This document shows, piece by piece, positions 56,451 to 64,000 of a stretch of DNA of 64,000 nt (the stretch's first letter is position 1; every line of letters begins with the position of its first letter). The notes beneath the pieces are model-generated. The model saw only the letters and a program-made list of their open reading frames with translations. It ran no database searches and was not told where the DNA came from. The DNA is taken from positions 1-64,000 of the forward strand of contig NZ_JADEXU010000027.1 in NCBI RefSeq assembly GCF_015206895.1, in the 5' to 3' direction. The DNA is from Nostoc sp. LEGE 12450 (lineage in GTDB: Bacteria; Cyanobacteriota; Cyanobacteriia; Cyanobacteriales; Nostocaceae). Made by a program: the position numbers and the translations under genes.

Positions 56451-56680
56451 AGATTAAACCTAAGTTAATGCGCTCCTTATAATGCCAAAGTAATTTTATG
56501 TTTGTTTTGTATCTAAAAACAAAACAAAGTTATCTCAGCTGTAAAATATAGGTGTAGAGCTAGTAGTAGATTAAACCTCGGCAAAAGCAATCCCTAAAAA
56601 TGCCAGGGGAATTTTATGCTTGTTTTGTGTCTAAGAAAAAACCAAGTTATCCCAGCTGTAAAATATGAGGGTGGAGCCAA
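56451..56680. repeat. Imperfect tandem duplication of about 118 bases upstream of era
   Basis: AGATTAAACCT at 56451 recurs at 56568. AATTTTATGTTTGTTTTGT and CAGCTGTAAAATATAGG in copy one match AATTTTATGCTTGTTTTGT and CAGCTGTAAAATATGAG in copy two. The era ATG lies in the second copy; copy one has ATA at the same place. The duplication covers the promoter and leader. Confidence 0.78.
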
Positions 56681-57639
56681 AGGTGACAAGTATTGATAAT
56701 TACAACTTCTCTTTTTCGGGAGAAGTCACAATCCCACAGGCTCCTCCTGATTTTAAATCAGGTTTTATCGGCATTGTTGGTCGTCCAAATGTCGGTAAAT
56801 CTACTTTGATGAATCAATTAGTAGGACAAAAAATTGCCATTACCTCACCGATAGCACAAACTACACGTAACCGTTTGCGCGGTATATTAACTACACCAGA
56901 GGCGCAATTAATTTTTGTAGATACGCCAGGAATTCATAAGCCCCATCATCAATTGGGCGAAGTATTGGTGCAAAATGCCAAAATTGCCATTGAATCGGTA
57001 GATGTAATCCTATTTGTGGTAGATGGAGCAGTGGCTTGTGGATCGGGCGATCGCTATATTGCCGAATTGCTCAGTCGCAGTAAAACATCGGTGATTTTAG
57101 GTGTGAACAAAACCGACCAACAACCGCCCGATTCTCAGTATCTAGATGATAGTTACGCTCAGATGGCCCAGTCACATGAATGGGAAATCGTGAAGTTTTC
57201 TGCCAAGACGAGTGCAGGATTACCGCAACTTCAAGAGTTATTAATTGAACATTTAGAAATTGGGCCGTTATACTACCCGCCAGATTTGGTAACAGACCAG
57301 CCAGAACGCTTTATTATGGGTGAATTAATCCGAGAACAAATTTTATTATTGACTCGTGAAGAAGTACCCCATTCAGTAGCGATCGCCATTGACTTAGTAG
57401 AAGAAACTCCCAGCATTACTCGTGTACTTGCTACCATCAACGTCGAGCGTGATTCTCAAAAAGGCATACTCATTGGCAAAGGCGGAGCGATGCTCAAAGC
57501 AATTGGTAGTGAAGCTCGCGAACAAATCCAAAAGTTAATCGCTGGTAAAGTTTACCTCGAATTGTTTGTCAAAGTCCAACCAAAATGGCGACAGTCGCGC
57601 ATTAGTTTAGCAGAGTTAGGCTATCGCGTGGAAGAATAA
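56665..57639 (+). CDS. era: GTPase Era
   Basis: A 324-residue GTPase with GRPNVGKST (39-47), DTPGIH, NKTD and a C-terminal KH domain containing GKGGAMLKAIG. Era binds 16S rRNA and helps assemble the 30S subunit. The N-terminus before the G1 motif is about 30 residues longer than usual; a GTG eight codons in (TSIDNYNF) may be the true start. The start region lies in a tandem duplication. Confidence 0.96.
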   Translation: MRVEPKVTSIDNYNFSFSGEVTIPQAPPDFKSGFIGIVGRPNVGKSTLMNQLVGQKIAITSPIAQTTRNRLRGILTTPEAQLIFVDTPGIHKPHHQLGEVLVQNAKIAIESVDVILFVVDGAVACGSGDRYIAELLSRSKTSVILGVNKTDQQPPDSQYLDDSYAQMAQSHEWEIVKFSAKTSAGLPQLQELLIEHLEIGPLYYPPDLVTDQPERFIMGELIREQILLLTREEVPHSVAIAIDLVEETPSITRVLATINVERDSQKGILIGKGGAMLKAIGSEAREQIQKLIAGKVYLELFVKVQPKWRQSRISLAELGYRVEE

Positions 57640-57838
57640 ATTAGTCATTGGTCATTAGTCATTGGTCACTTGTACTGAGTTTCGACTGCGCTCAACTACT
57701 GCGTAGTCGTAAAGCCTGCGCCCTAGCGTAGCTATGCCGCAGCCTTTCGTAGACAAGTATTGGTTAAAAAGGCAAAGGACAAAGGACAAATGACTAATGA
57801 CAAAGGACTAATGACTAATGACTCTTAATAAATAAATA
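57640..57838. repeat. Heptamer repeats flanking a REP-like segment
   Basis: The left side has TTAGTCATTGGTCATTAGTC, the right side has GGACTAATGACTAATGAC, so the flanks form a long inverted repeat. Between them lie GCGCCCTAGCGTAGCTATGC and related REP-like sequence. Confidence 0.6.
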
Positions 57839-58516
57839 ATGTCTTTAGATACTCGCTATCCCTTAAATTTGCCAGCCAATGCTCCGCCGTTGCGGGTGTT
57901 AATTGTCGAAGACGATCCGATGATGCAACTGGGATTAGAGCAATCATTAATGGCTCATCCTCAGTTGGAGATAGTTGGACAAGCAGAAGATGGTTATTTG
58001 GGAGTTCAAGCCGCACTGCAACTGAAACCCGATTTGGTGGTTATGGATATTGGATTGCCGCGATTGGATGGCATTGCAGCGACACAGCAAATTAAGGCGG
58101 CGTTGCCAGCAACTCATGTGGTGATGCTGACATCTCATCAAACGGAGACAGAAATTATTGCGGCACTATCTAGCGGTGCAGATGCGTATTGTATTAAAGG
58201 TGCAAGTGTGGAACGATTGTTAAGTGCGATCGCAGCCGCAGTTGATGGTGCAGCCTATCTCGATCCCCAGATTGCGCGGCGAGTAATTGATAATCTCAAA
58301 CCTCCTGCACCCACCAGCAACAACGCCAATTTATCTGGGCGCGAGTTAGAAGTGTTGAAACTCATGGTAGACGGGTTGAGTAACCCAGAAATTGCCGAAA
58401 AACTCTATCTCAGTCCCAACACCATAAAAACCCACGTCCGAGGGATTATGAATAAATTAGCAGTGGACGATCGCGTGCAAGCAGCAGTTGTTGCATTGCG
58501 TTCAGGTTTGGTTTGA
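57839..58516 (+). CDS. NarL/LuxR-type response regulator
   Basis: A 225-residue regulator. Residues 17-135 are a receiver with Asp70 (LVVMDIGLPRLDG). Residues about 160-222 are a LuxR-type helix-turn-helix: LSGRELEVLKLMVDGLSNPE, then LSPNTIKTHVRGIMNKL. No kinase is adjacent, so it is an orphan. It should bind DNA as a dimer once phosphorylated; its targets are not known. Confidence 0.94.
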   Translation: MSLDTRYPLNLPANAPPLRVLIVEDDPMMQLGLEQSLMAHPQLEIVGQAEDGYLGVQAALQLKPDLVVMDIGLPRLDGIAATQQIKAALPATHVVMLTSHQTETEIIAALSSGADAYCIKGASVERLLSAIAAAVDGAAYLDPQIARRVIDNLKPPAPTSNNANLSGRELEVLKLMVDGLSNPEIAEKLYLSPNTIKTHVRGIMNKLAVDDRVQAAVVALRSGLV

Positions 58517-58856
58517 TTTCTGCAAGCCACACACTCGAATTGTTCCAGCAAATCATCATTCTCTACGTAACCTGTAGCACAATACACTTGAGTTAAAACT
58601 TGATCGAAACTCAATACTTGTCGGGTTTTGGGGAAAAGGGGAATGGGAAAGAGGAAAGAAAAAACCTTTACCCCAAACCAAATTACAGTTTAAAATCCAA
58701 AACCTGAGCAGTATTGGATCGGGGCTTACGCACCTTTGGCTTTCAAGTCTGCCCGGCTTTTAATCCCATTTACAAATAAAGGCGTACTTATGTACGCCTT
58801 TATAGCTGATTAATTTGTTGCCAAGATGTCTGAAAAATAGTCTACCTCAATGCATT
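58517..58856. other. Intergenic region, 340 bases
   Basis: It contains a diverged copy of the dispersed repeat also at 2981 (near 58613-58670) and the terminator hairpin at 58777. No gene is visible. Confidence 0.5.
58777..58802. terminator. Perfect 11-base-pair hairpin terminator
   Basis: TAAAGGCGTAC pairs with GTACGCCTTTA across the loop TTAT. It lies between a rightward regulator gene and a leftward gene and can act on both strands. Confidence 0.7.
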
Positions 58857-59162
58857 TTAGTTAAAAGAGTTTGAGAGTTGATTAGGGTCTAGATTAGCAG
58901 GAAATAATAAAATTTCCTTGCCTTCTAATTTTGCCTTCTGGTGAAGCAAAATAGCCTTTCCCAAAGAACAATATTTAATTGGAACCCATCTGTCGCTATA
59001 AAAGTAGACAGTTACTCGGTTCATTGCATACTCTTTCAACGGCAGTGGAAGAGACCAGGACGTGTCCACAGTTTGAACCTTACCTGTTGAGTCCATGCTT
59101 TGAACCTCAGTTATTAAGTATATATACTTTGACCTATAAGGAGGATTAAAAGTAACTATCAT
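58857..59162 (-). CDS. Small protein of unknown function
   Basis: A 101-residue soluble protein (VTFNPPYRSKYIYLITEVQS, RVTVYFYSDRWVPIKYC, ending LFPANLDPNQLSNSFN). It could be a short beta-sheet protein. No family is recognised. Codon composition is plausible, but there is no strong support beyond the open frame. Confidence 0.45.
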   Translation of the reverse strand: MIVTFNPPYRSKYIYLITEVQSMDSTGKVQTVDTSWSLPLPLKEYAMNRVTVYFYSDRWVPIKYCSLGKAILLHQKAKLEGKEILLFPANLDPNQLSNSFN

Positions 59163-59278
59163 AAGTTACAATAAACTGCCTTGAAGCTAAATCTTTAGGT
59201 AAAAATTAGAATAATTAGAACTAATCTAAAGACATGGGGGAAGTCAGTCTAAACTTATCATTTTTGGGTGAAAGGCTT

Positions 59279-59350
59279 ACGGAGTTCAAAGACTCGTTCA
59301 CGAGTATCTGAGGTGAATGAACGGAGTTCAAAGACTCGTTCACGAGTATC
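59279..59350. repeat. Direct repeat of 30 bases
   Basis: A 30-base unit (ACGGAGTTCAAAGACTCGTT plus CACGAGTATC) occurs at 59279-59308 and 59321-59350, identical in both. Its ends resemble the GGAGTTC and CACGAGTA parts of other REP-like repeats. Confidence 0.85.
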
Positions 59351-59383
59351 AAAGACTCATCTTACAAATTACGCATAGCGGTA

Positions 59384-59953
59384 CTAGTGTTGATGCACTC
59401 GTTCTAGCAACCATAACGAAGCGACAGTCCCCACATAGTGAGCAGCAATCCCAGTGATATCTGCTACAACCACAAAAACATCCATCGGTCGAATAATGTT
59501 ATAGGGGTTGGTGATTGCCACTCCTGGAGGTTGGGATATAGATTTTGCCACTAGCACGAACACGGTTGAACCAGCACCTAAGAGAGTTAATAATATTCCT
59601 ACTAAACCCACAATTATCCCCAGTCGGAGGATTTTAGTTGTATTTGGCTTACTGGGATGCAAAGCTGGATTGGAATTTTCTAAAGCTTTGCCGATGTGAG
59701 TGTAACGAAAGTTCCAATAGAGACTGAATAACAATAGTACAATTCCGCAGACAGCCCAAAATATGCCAATTCCAAGACCAGCATTCTGTTGCTGAACAAA
59801 TTCACGACCAGTCAAGGCAAACAACAAAGCTAAGACAGAAACCACTCCAATTGACAATTGTGCCCAGAAAGCAATCCAGCCTGTAAGGCGAATAGTATTA
59901 CCAATTCCTCGTGTTTCTGGTGGTAGCGATCGCACTTGTGATTCTGTTTGCAT
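59384..59953 (-). CDS. DUF3611 family membrane protein
   Basis: A 189-residue protein with four membrane helices and the DUF3611 pattern: RLTGWIAFWAQLSIGVVSVL, FSLYWNFRYTHIGKALENSN, then IIVGLVGILLTLLGAGST and VVVADITGIAAHYVGTVASL. It is conserved in cyanobacteria and plant plastids, without an assigned activity. Confidence 0.9.
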   Translation of the reverse strand: MQTESQVRSLPPETRGIGNTIRLTGWIAFWAQLSIGVVSVLALLFALTGREFVQQQNAGLGIGIFWAVCGIVLLLFSLYWNFRYTHIGKALENSNPALHPSKPNTTKILRLGIIVGLVGILLTLLGAGSTVFVLVAKSISQPPGVAITNPYNIIRPMDVFVVVADITGIAAHYVGTVASLWLLERVHQH

Positions 59954-60245
59954 AAAAATTACCTTAATCCCCTACTCCCAAGAATATTTCCCCGGTTCGC
60001 CCCATACCCCCATCTTTAGACATAATCACCTCAACATCCTGGGGAATAAATAAGGCAGGGGCAAGGGGGAGAAAAATTACCTCTTTCGCCTCTGCCTCTT
60101 CGCAATGCCCATAATTTAAAATCCTGTCAAACGATGTAAAGGTTTCAAACTCAGGGACGATGAAGAATTAGCAATTAAATTGACAAAATTACACTATAAA
60201 GAGTGATATTAAGCGATAGATAGCGCTTTTAAAGGACTAACGTGC

Positions 60246-60719
60246 ATGATTAAATCTTGGATGGTGATTGGGGGCGTGGCTTTCTTGGTTGCTTTAGCCG
60301 CTAACGTGATTACGCCTAGCGATCGCCAATGGTTCAAGCGCTTACAACGACCAAGATGGCTAACTTTTGAGGGCGCGATTCCAATTATCTGGACTGTAAT
60401 ATTTATTTGCGGTGCTTGGTCAGCTTATATTGTCTGGGAAAAAGATCCAGGAAGCACCTCAACCTGGTTAATCATGGGTTTATATCTGCTGTTAGAAATA
60501 ATTACTATCGCCTATACGCCTGTAATGTTTAGGCTTCGCAGTCTGAAAGTGGGTACAATTCTTGGAGGCACAGGTTTTATCATTAGTGCTTTATTGATAC
60601 TTGCAATCTTAAGTATTTCTGGTTGGGCAGCATTGCTACTAGTTCCTTATTTGCTTTGGAGTCCCATTGGTACTTATACCACTTGGCAGATGATCGGTCT
60701 CAATCCTCAAGATGCCTAA
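60246..60719 (+). CDS. TspO/MBR family protein (first of two)
   Basis: A 157-residue, five-helix membrane protein with the TspO/MBR motifs RPRWLTFEGAIPIIWTVI, WSAYIVWEKDP and LLVPYLLWSPIGTYTTWQM. TspO binds porphyrins and regulates tetrapyrrole and stress responses. The next gene is a close paralogue 90 bases downstream. Confidence 0.88.
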   Translation: MIKSWMVIGGVAFLVALAANVITPSDRQWFKRLQRPRWLTFEGAIPIIWTVIFICGAWSAYIVWEKDPGSTSTWLIMGLYLLLEIITIAYTPVMFRLRSLKVGTILGGTGFIISALLILAILSISGWAALLLVPYLLWSPIGTYTTWQMIGLNPQDA

Positions 60720-60809
60720 AATTCGCACCAACGAATGATTAAAGCTATGCCCTAAATTGTCAAACTTGCAATGTATAACTTGACAAAATAGACAAAGCTT
60801 GAGGTCATT

Positions 60810-61283
60810 ATGATTCCATCTTGGCTAATAATTGGGGCTGTAACTTTCTTAATCGCCCTTGGAAGTTTCTTGATTACGCCGCGTGATGTTAAATGGTTTG
60901 CACTCTTAAGTCGCCCTCGCTGGCTAGTTTTTGAGCCTCTGATTCCACTCATCTGGACTGTGATTTTTATTTGCGGTGCAGCTTCAGCTTATGTTGTGTG
61001 GGAAAAAAATCCCGGAAGCCCAATTACTTGGTTAATAATGGCTTTGTACCTTTTGGTGGAAATTATCACCGTTGCCTACATCCCTATAATGCTGAGGTTT
61101 CGCAGTCTCAAAGCTGGGGAAATTCTTGGGCTAATTGGTTTGATTTCAGGCATTGTCCTCGCAATCTGCGTTTTGCCGATTTCTCTAATGGCGGCGCTGT
61201 TACTCCTTCCCTATCTAATTTGGACTCCCATTGGTACTTACACTACCGACGAGTTAAAGGAACTGAATCCTCAAGATGCATAA
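60810..61283 (+). CDS. TspO/MBR family protein (second of two)
   Basis: A 157-residue paralogue of the gene at 60246. Equal length, the shared RPRWLVFEPLIPLIWTVIF and PYLIWTPIGTYTT motifs, and the shared ending LNPQDA show recent tandem duplication. Differences in the middle suggest some divergence in ligand contacts. Confidence 0.88.
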   Translation: MIPSWLIIGAVTFLIALGSFLITPRDVKWFALLSRPRWLVFEPLIPLIWTVIFICGAASAYVVWEKNPGSPITWLIMALYLLVEIITVAYIPIMLRFRSLKAGEILGLIGLISGIVLAICVLPISLMAALLLLPYLIWTPIGTYTTDELKELNPQDA

Positions 61284-61288
61284 CGCAT

Positions 61289-61996
61289 CTATGCAATAGG
61301 GCCATAACGTGCTGTGACAGGATTGGCTGGATTAGATTGATTATTCAGCCAAGCCCACATTTGATCGCCAACAGAAAAATGCCACCACTCTCTGGGATTG
61401 CGTTGAAACCCTGCTTTTAACATTACATCTTGCAATAGCTGGCGGTGAGCATGATACTTTTGTGCTTCTGGGTCGTCATTATTGGCATAATAATCGGGAT
61501 GCGATCGCTCTGACATTTCATCAATTGGCGAACCCATATTTACTATTTGCCCAATATCATCTACTAGAGTCACATCCACCGCCGCACCTGTACTGTGAGG
61601 AGGCGGAGTTTTTTCATCCAAACTTGGTGCAGCCCAAATTGCATAAACCGCTTCCCAAACTTCTTGACGTTGGTTTGGGGATAACTTCACATTAGTTAAT
61701 CCCCTATCTTGCACTGCTTGAGTGAAGCTGTAATCTACCATAAACTGCTGAACTGCGATCGGGCGATAAGCATCAAAAATTTGGATATGCCAGTTAGGAT
61801 ACAGCAATTCAAGATAATTTTGCGCTTGGCTCAAATTTTTAATAACGCTTTGACGGAGATAATAAGGAGAGTGTTCGCCATAGGGCGCACCTAATTTTTC
61901 ATAAGGATGAGGAGATTCCACCGCAAACAATTCTAAAGGAATCTCAATTAGCGGTTCACCACACTCAAAAATTGGGATTTGATGATAAGGTCTCAT
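61289..61996 (-). CDS. D-Ala-D-Ala dipeptidase (VanX-like, M15D)
   Basis: A 235-residue zinc peptidase. The catalytic motifs are HSTGAAVDV with His134 and Asp141, and EWWHF with Glu203 and His206, with Arg78 in DAYRP as the transition-state residue. VanX-type enzymes cleave D-alanyl-D-alanine; in cyanobacteria the likely role is cell-wall recycling. It converges on the TspO pair, stopping five bases after the second. Confidence 0.9.
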   Translation of the reverse strand: MRPYHQIPIFECGEPLIEIPLELFAVESPHPYEKLGAPYGEHSPYYLRQSVIKNLSQAQNYLELLYPNWHIQIFDAYRPIAVQQFMVDYSFTQAVQDRGLTNVKLSPNQRQEVWEAVYAIWAAPSLDEKTPPPHSTGAAVDVTLVDDIGQIVNMGSPIDEMSERSHPDYYANNDDPEAQKYHAHRQLLQDVMLKAGFQRNPREWWHFSVGDQMWAWLNNQSNPANPVTARYGPIA

Positions 61997-62064
61997 CTAG
62001 TCAGCCACACAAAAAATTACGGATTTCAACGCAAGCATAACATTCTTAGGACTTATACAGAAGA

Positions 62065-62104
62065 GATCCCTCAACCCCCTTAAAAAGGGGGCTTAAGAGG
62101 GATC
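62065..62104. repeat. Inverted repeat with poly-C/poly-G core
   Basis: GATCCCTC and GAGGGATC bracket CCCCCTTAAAAAGGGGG. It is a member of the CCCCCTTATAAGGGGGG-type repeat that is also present inside the decarboxylase gene at 63759. Confidence 0.7.
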
Positions 62105-62262
62105 GAGGTTTCAAGCTTTGATTGCTTACAGCTATTTTCAGGTAAATAGACCACGCGGTAGGCGCGTAAGTCCTTGCGTCCCTACGACAGGTGTGGTTCA
62201 AATACATGAAGACTGCTGTAATTACAGTTTTGTGTAAAAGCGTAGCGTTTTTAATACAGAAG

Positions 62263-62440
62263 GATGCATTAATATTGCAGCCAACGCATTGGCATTGTAG
62301 AGAGATGCATTAGCATTGCACAGGGATGCATCAACATTGCAGCCGTCGCATTAGCATTGTAGAGAGATGCATTAACATTGCAGTCGTCGCATTGGCATTG
62401 CAGAGGGATGCATTAACATTGCAGCCAACGCTAATGCGTT
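62263..62440. repeat. Minisatellite of about eight 20-22-base units
   Basis: Units such as GATGCATTAACATTGCAGCC and CGCATTGGCATTGCAGAGG alternate, giving a higher-order period of about 41 bases. The last unit ends at CGCTAATGCG. Neither strand gives a convincing protein. Confidence 0.8.
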
Positions 62441-62824
62441 GTAACGTATTACCAAATTTAATTTGCTACAAATTAATGAAATGCTCTACTATAGCAATCC
62501 TAAATAAGTTGTGAAAAATACTCTTTTTAGCAAACCGCTAAAAACGCAAAGGAAGCATTCGCGCGCGTCTCGAAGAGAAGAAGAAGGAGAGAAAGAATTT
62601 CACGAATGATTTAGGACTGCGATAAGTTTTGATTTTGTGTATAAAACTCATATTTGATTTTTGAAAAACCCCTACAACTCAAAAAGCCTTCTTTCCTATT
62701 GCCTATTGCCTCTTGCCTTCCCACGCAAGTAAGTTAAAAAATCAAAGAGGATTCCTATATAAGATTAAACTCTACTTGAATATTGTGCTGTTTACTTTGC
62801 GTCCTTGCGGTTTATTTCTCCAAA

Positions 62825-64000
62825 ATGCTCAATCAAAACCAAACACCATTATTAGATGCGTTAAAAGCGAATGCAGCAAGACCTCATGCACCTTTTTACA
62901 CCCCAGGACATAAACTAGGTGAGGGAATTCCTCAACCTTTGGCTGACTTACTTGGTAAAGCTGTATTTCGCGCTGATTTAACCGAATTAGCAGATTTAGA
63001 TAATCTCTTTGCACCCCAAGGCGTTATTCAAGAAGCACAACAACTGGCGGCTGAGGCGTTTGGCGCTTCGCAAACATGGTTTCTTGTCAACGGTTCTACC
63101 TGTGGTGTTGAAGCAGCAATTCTCGCTACCTGTGGCACAGGCGATAAAATCATTTTGCCTCGCAATGTGCATTCTTCTGCGATCGCTGGTTTAATTCTCT
63201 CTGGTGCAATACCAATTTTTCTCAATCCTGAATACGATCCAGTTTTAGATATTGCCCACAGCATCACGCCCAATACTGTAGAATCTGCACTCCAACAACA
63301 TCCCGATGCTAAAGCAGTGTTGACAGTTTACCCAACATATTACGGCGTTTGTGGAAATTTGAGTGCGATCGCCAATATTACCCATCAATACAATATTCCT
63401 TTACTCGTAGATGAGGCACACGGCGCACACTTTGCCTTTCATCCCGAATTACCCACTTCCGCTTTAGCCGCAGGTGCGGATTTAACTGTACAATCTATCC
63501 ACAAAGTACTTGGTGCAATGACACAGGCATCAATGCTACATATCCAAGGAAACAGGATAGATTGCGATCGCATCAGTAAAGCTTTGCAACTAATACAATC
63601 TACCAGTCCTAGTTATTTACTTTTAGCTTCTTTAGATGCAGCGCGTCAGCAAATGGCACTCCACGGAAAAATGCTGATGTCTCGCACACTGCAACTTGCT
63701 AATGAAGCGAGAACAAAAATAAGTCGAATTCCTGGATTATCTGTCTTACAGATTCTTAGCCCCCCTTATCAAGGGGGGTTGGGGGGATCTTCTTCTCTAG
63801 GTGGTTTGGTGGCATCTCCCGGCTTTATGGCTTTAGACGAAACGCGACTAACTGTCACTGTTTCTGGTTTAGGCTTAACCGGATTTGAAGCAGATGAAAT
63901 TCTAGATGAAAAATTTGCTGTCACTGCTGAATTCGCTTCACTGCAACATATTACCTTTATCATTAGTCTGGGCAATACCCCAGATGATATCAAGCAATTA
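62825..64000 (+). CDS. Orn/Lys/Arg decarboxylase family enzyme (partial)
   Basis: The first 392 residues of a fold-type I PLP enzyme, cut by the right edge. FYTPGHKLG, RADLTELADLDNLFAPQGVI and NGSTCGVEAAILA, then LVDEAHGAHF and the PLP lysine in QSIHKVLGAM, mark the Orn/Lys/Arg decarboxylase major domain. In cyanobacteria such genes make biosynthetic lysine, ornithine or arginine decarboxylase; the substrate is not fixed here. Residues about 312-323 (SPPYQGGLGGSS) are encoded by a repeat of the GGGGGG type and look like an in-frame insertion on the domain surface. Confidence 0.9.
   Translation, partial: MLNQNQTPLLDALKANAARPHAPFYTPGHKLGEGIPQPLADLLGKAVFRADLTELADLDNLFAPQGVIQEAQQLAAEAFGASQTWFLVNGSTCGVEAAILATCGTGDKIILPRNVHSSAIAGLILSGAIPIFLNPEYDPVLDIAHSITPNTVESALQQHPDAKAVLTVYPTYYGVCGNLSAIANITHQYNIPLLVDEAHGAHFAFHPELPTSALAAGADLTVQSIHKVLGAMTQASMLHIQGNRIDCDRISKALQLIQSTSPSYLLLASLDAARQQMALHGKMLMSRTLQLANEARTKISRIPGLSVLQILSPPYQGGLGGSSSLGGLVASPGFMALDETRLTVTVSGLGLTGFEADEILDEKFAVTAEFASLQHITFIISLGNTPDDIKQL
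63759..63789. repeat. In-frame repeat within the decarboxylase gene
   Basis: CCCCCCTTATCAAGGGGGG followed by TTGGGGGGATC is a member of a repeat family common in this group of cyanobacteria, here contained entirely in coding sequence. Confidence 0.75.

Larger units (their letters stand above)
61997..62824. other. Repeat-rich intergenic region, 828 bases
   Basis: It contains the inverted repeat at 62065-62104, the minisatellite at 62263-62440 and short REP-like strings near 62560. No supported gene is present; the frame that opens at 62326 lies in the minisatellite. Confidence 0.5.

Noticed and set aside
62326-62514. 62-codon frame in the minisatellite
   Set aside because: Its sequence follows only from the tandem repeat.
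1-64000. Amber reassignment in the whole genome
   Set aside because: Several intact genes, such as the sulfurtransferase at 3207, use TAG as a normal stop.

Overview
The window looks like chromosomal DNA of a filamentous, probably heterocyst-forming cyanobacterium (Nostocales, Nostoc-like). The signs are frequent HIP1 octamers (GCGATCGC), heptanucleotide tandem repeats and short palindromic repeats between genes, and cyanobacterial marker genes: ndhD, crtQ, ycf35, ycf46, a CtaA-type copper ATPase, and many WD40, CHAT, CHASE2 and FHA proteins. The assignment rests on reading alone; no database search was possible. I saw no rRNA, tRNA, CRISPR array or complete insertion sequence.

Layout. 0.3-6 kb: WD40 protein, small membrane proteins, a two-domain sulfurtransferase and a DUF1499 protein. 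6.4-14.5 kb: a leftward signalling block with a receiver-kinase, an overlapping CHASE2 hybrid kinase, a DUF928 repeat protein and a TPR-CHAT protein. 16.2-17.9 kb: ndhD. 18-21.6 kb: oxidoreductase-type genes, including a decayed SDR and a Uma2 gene broken by a small repeat. 21.6-26.1 kb: accessory island with xisI, a gene remnant, an N6-adenine methyltransferase fused to a specificity-like domain, and a divergent pair encoding an XRE regulator and a candidate HNH nuclease. I read the last three as a probable restriction-modification system. 26.4-28.9 kb: leftward RHH-ycf46-ycf35 cluster in which ycf35 carries an in-frame amber codon. 29-37 kb: FHA protein, lipoprotein, CPBP protease, two TM2 proteins, DUF2752 and the copper ATPase. 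37-43 kb: FHA protein, epimerase, TPR, IscA-like and a large cyanobacterial protein. 43-47 kb: a 1.7 kb AT-rich spacer, a small RHH protein, crtQ and an SRPBCC protein. 47-53.3 kb: hicAB, ferredoxin-like protein, cobQ, bcp and an ABC exporter pair. 53.5-64 kb: a decayed gene, an aspartoacylase-like enzyme, phosphofructokinase, era, a LuxR-type regulator, DUF3611, two TspO paralogues, a VanX-like dipeptidase and an Orn/Lys/Arg decarboxylase-family gene cut by the right edge.

Two themes stand out. First, small repeats have entered coding sequence. One 36-base sequence occurs twice, 2.1 kb apart: in one gene it reads through as extra residues, and in the other it brings an in-frame TAG. Similar low-complexity inserts appear in the CHASE2 kinase, the copper ATPase and the decarboxylase-family gene. 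Second, the 22.3-26.1 kb island has an unusual restriction-modification architecture and is the best candidate for an uncharacterised system.
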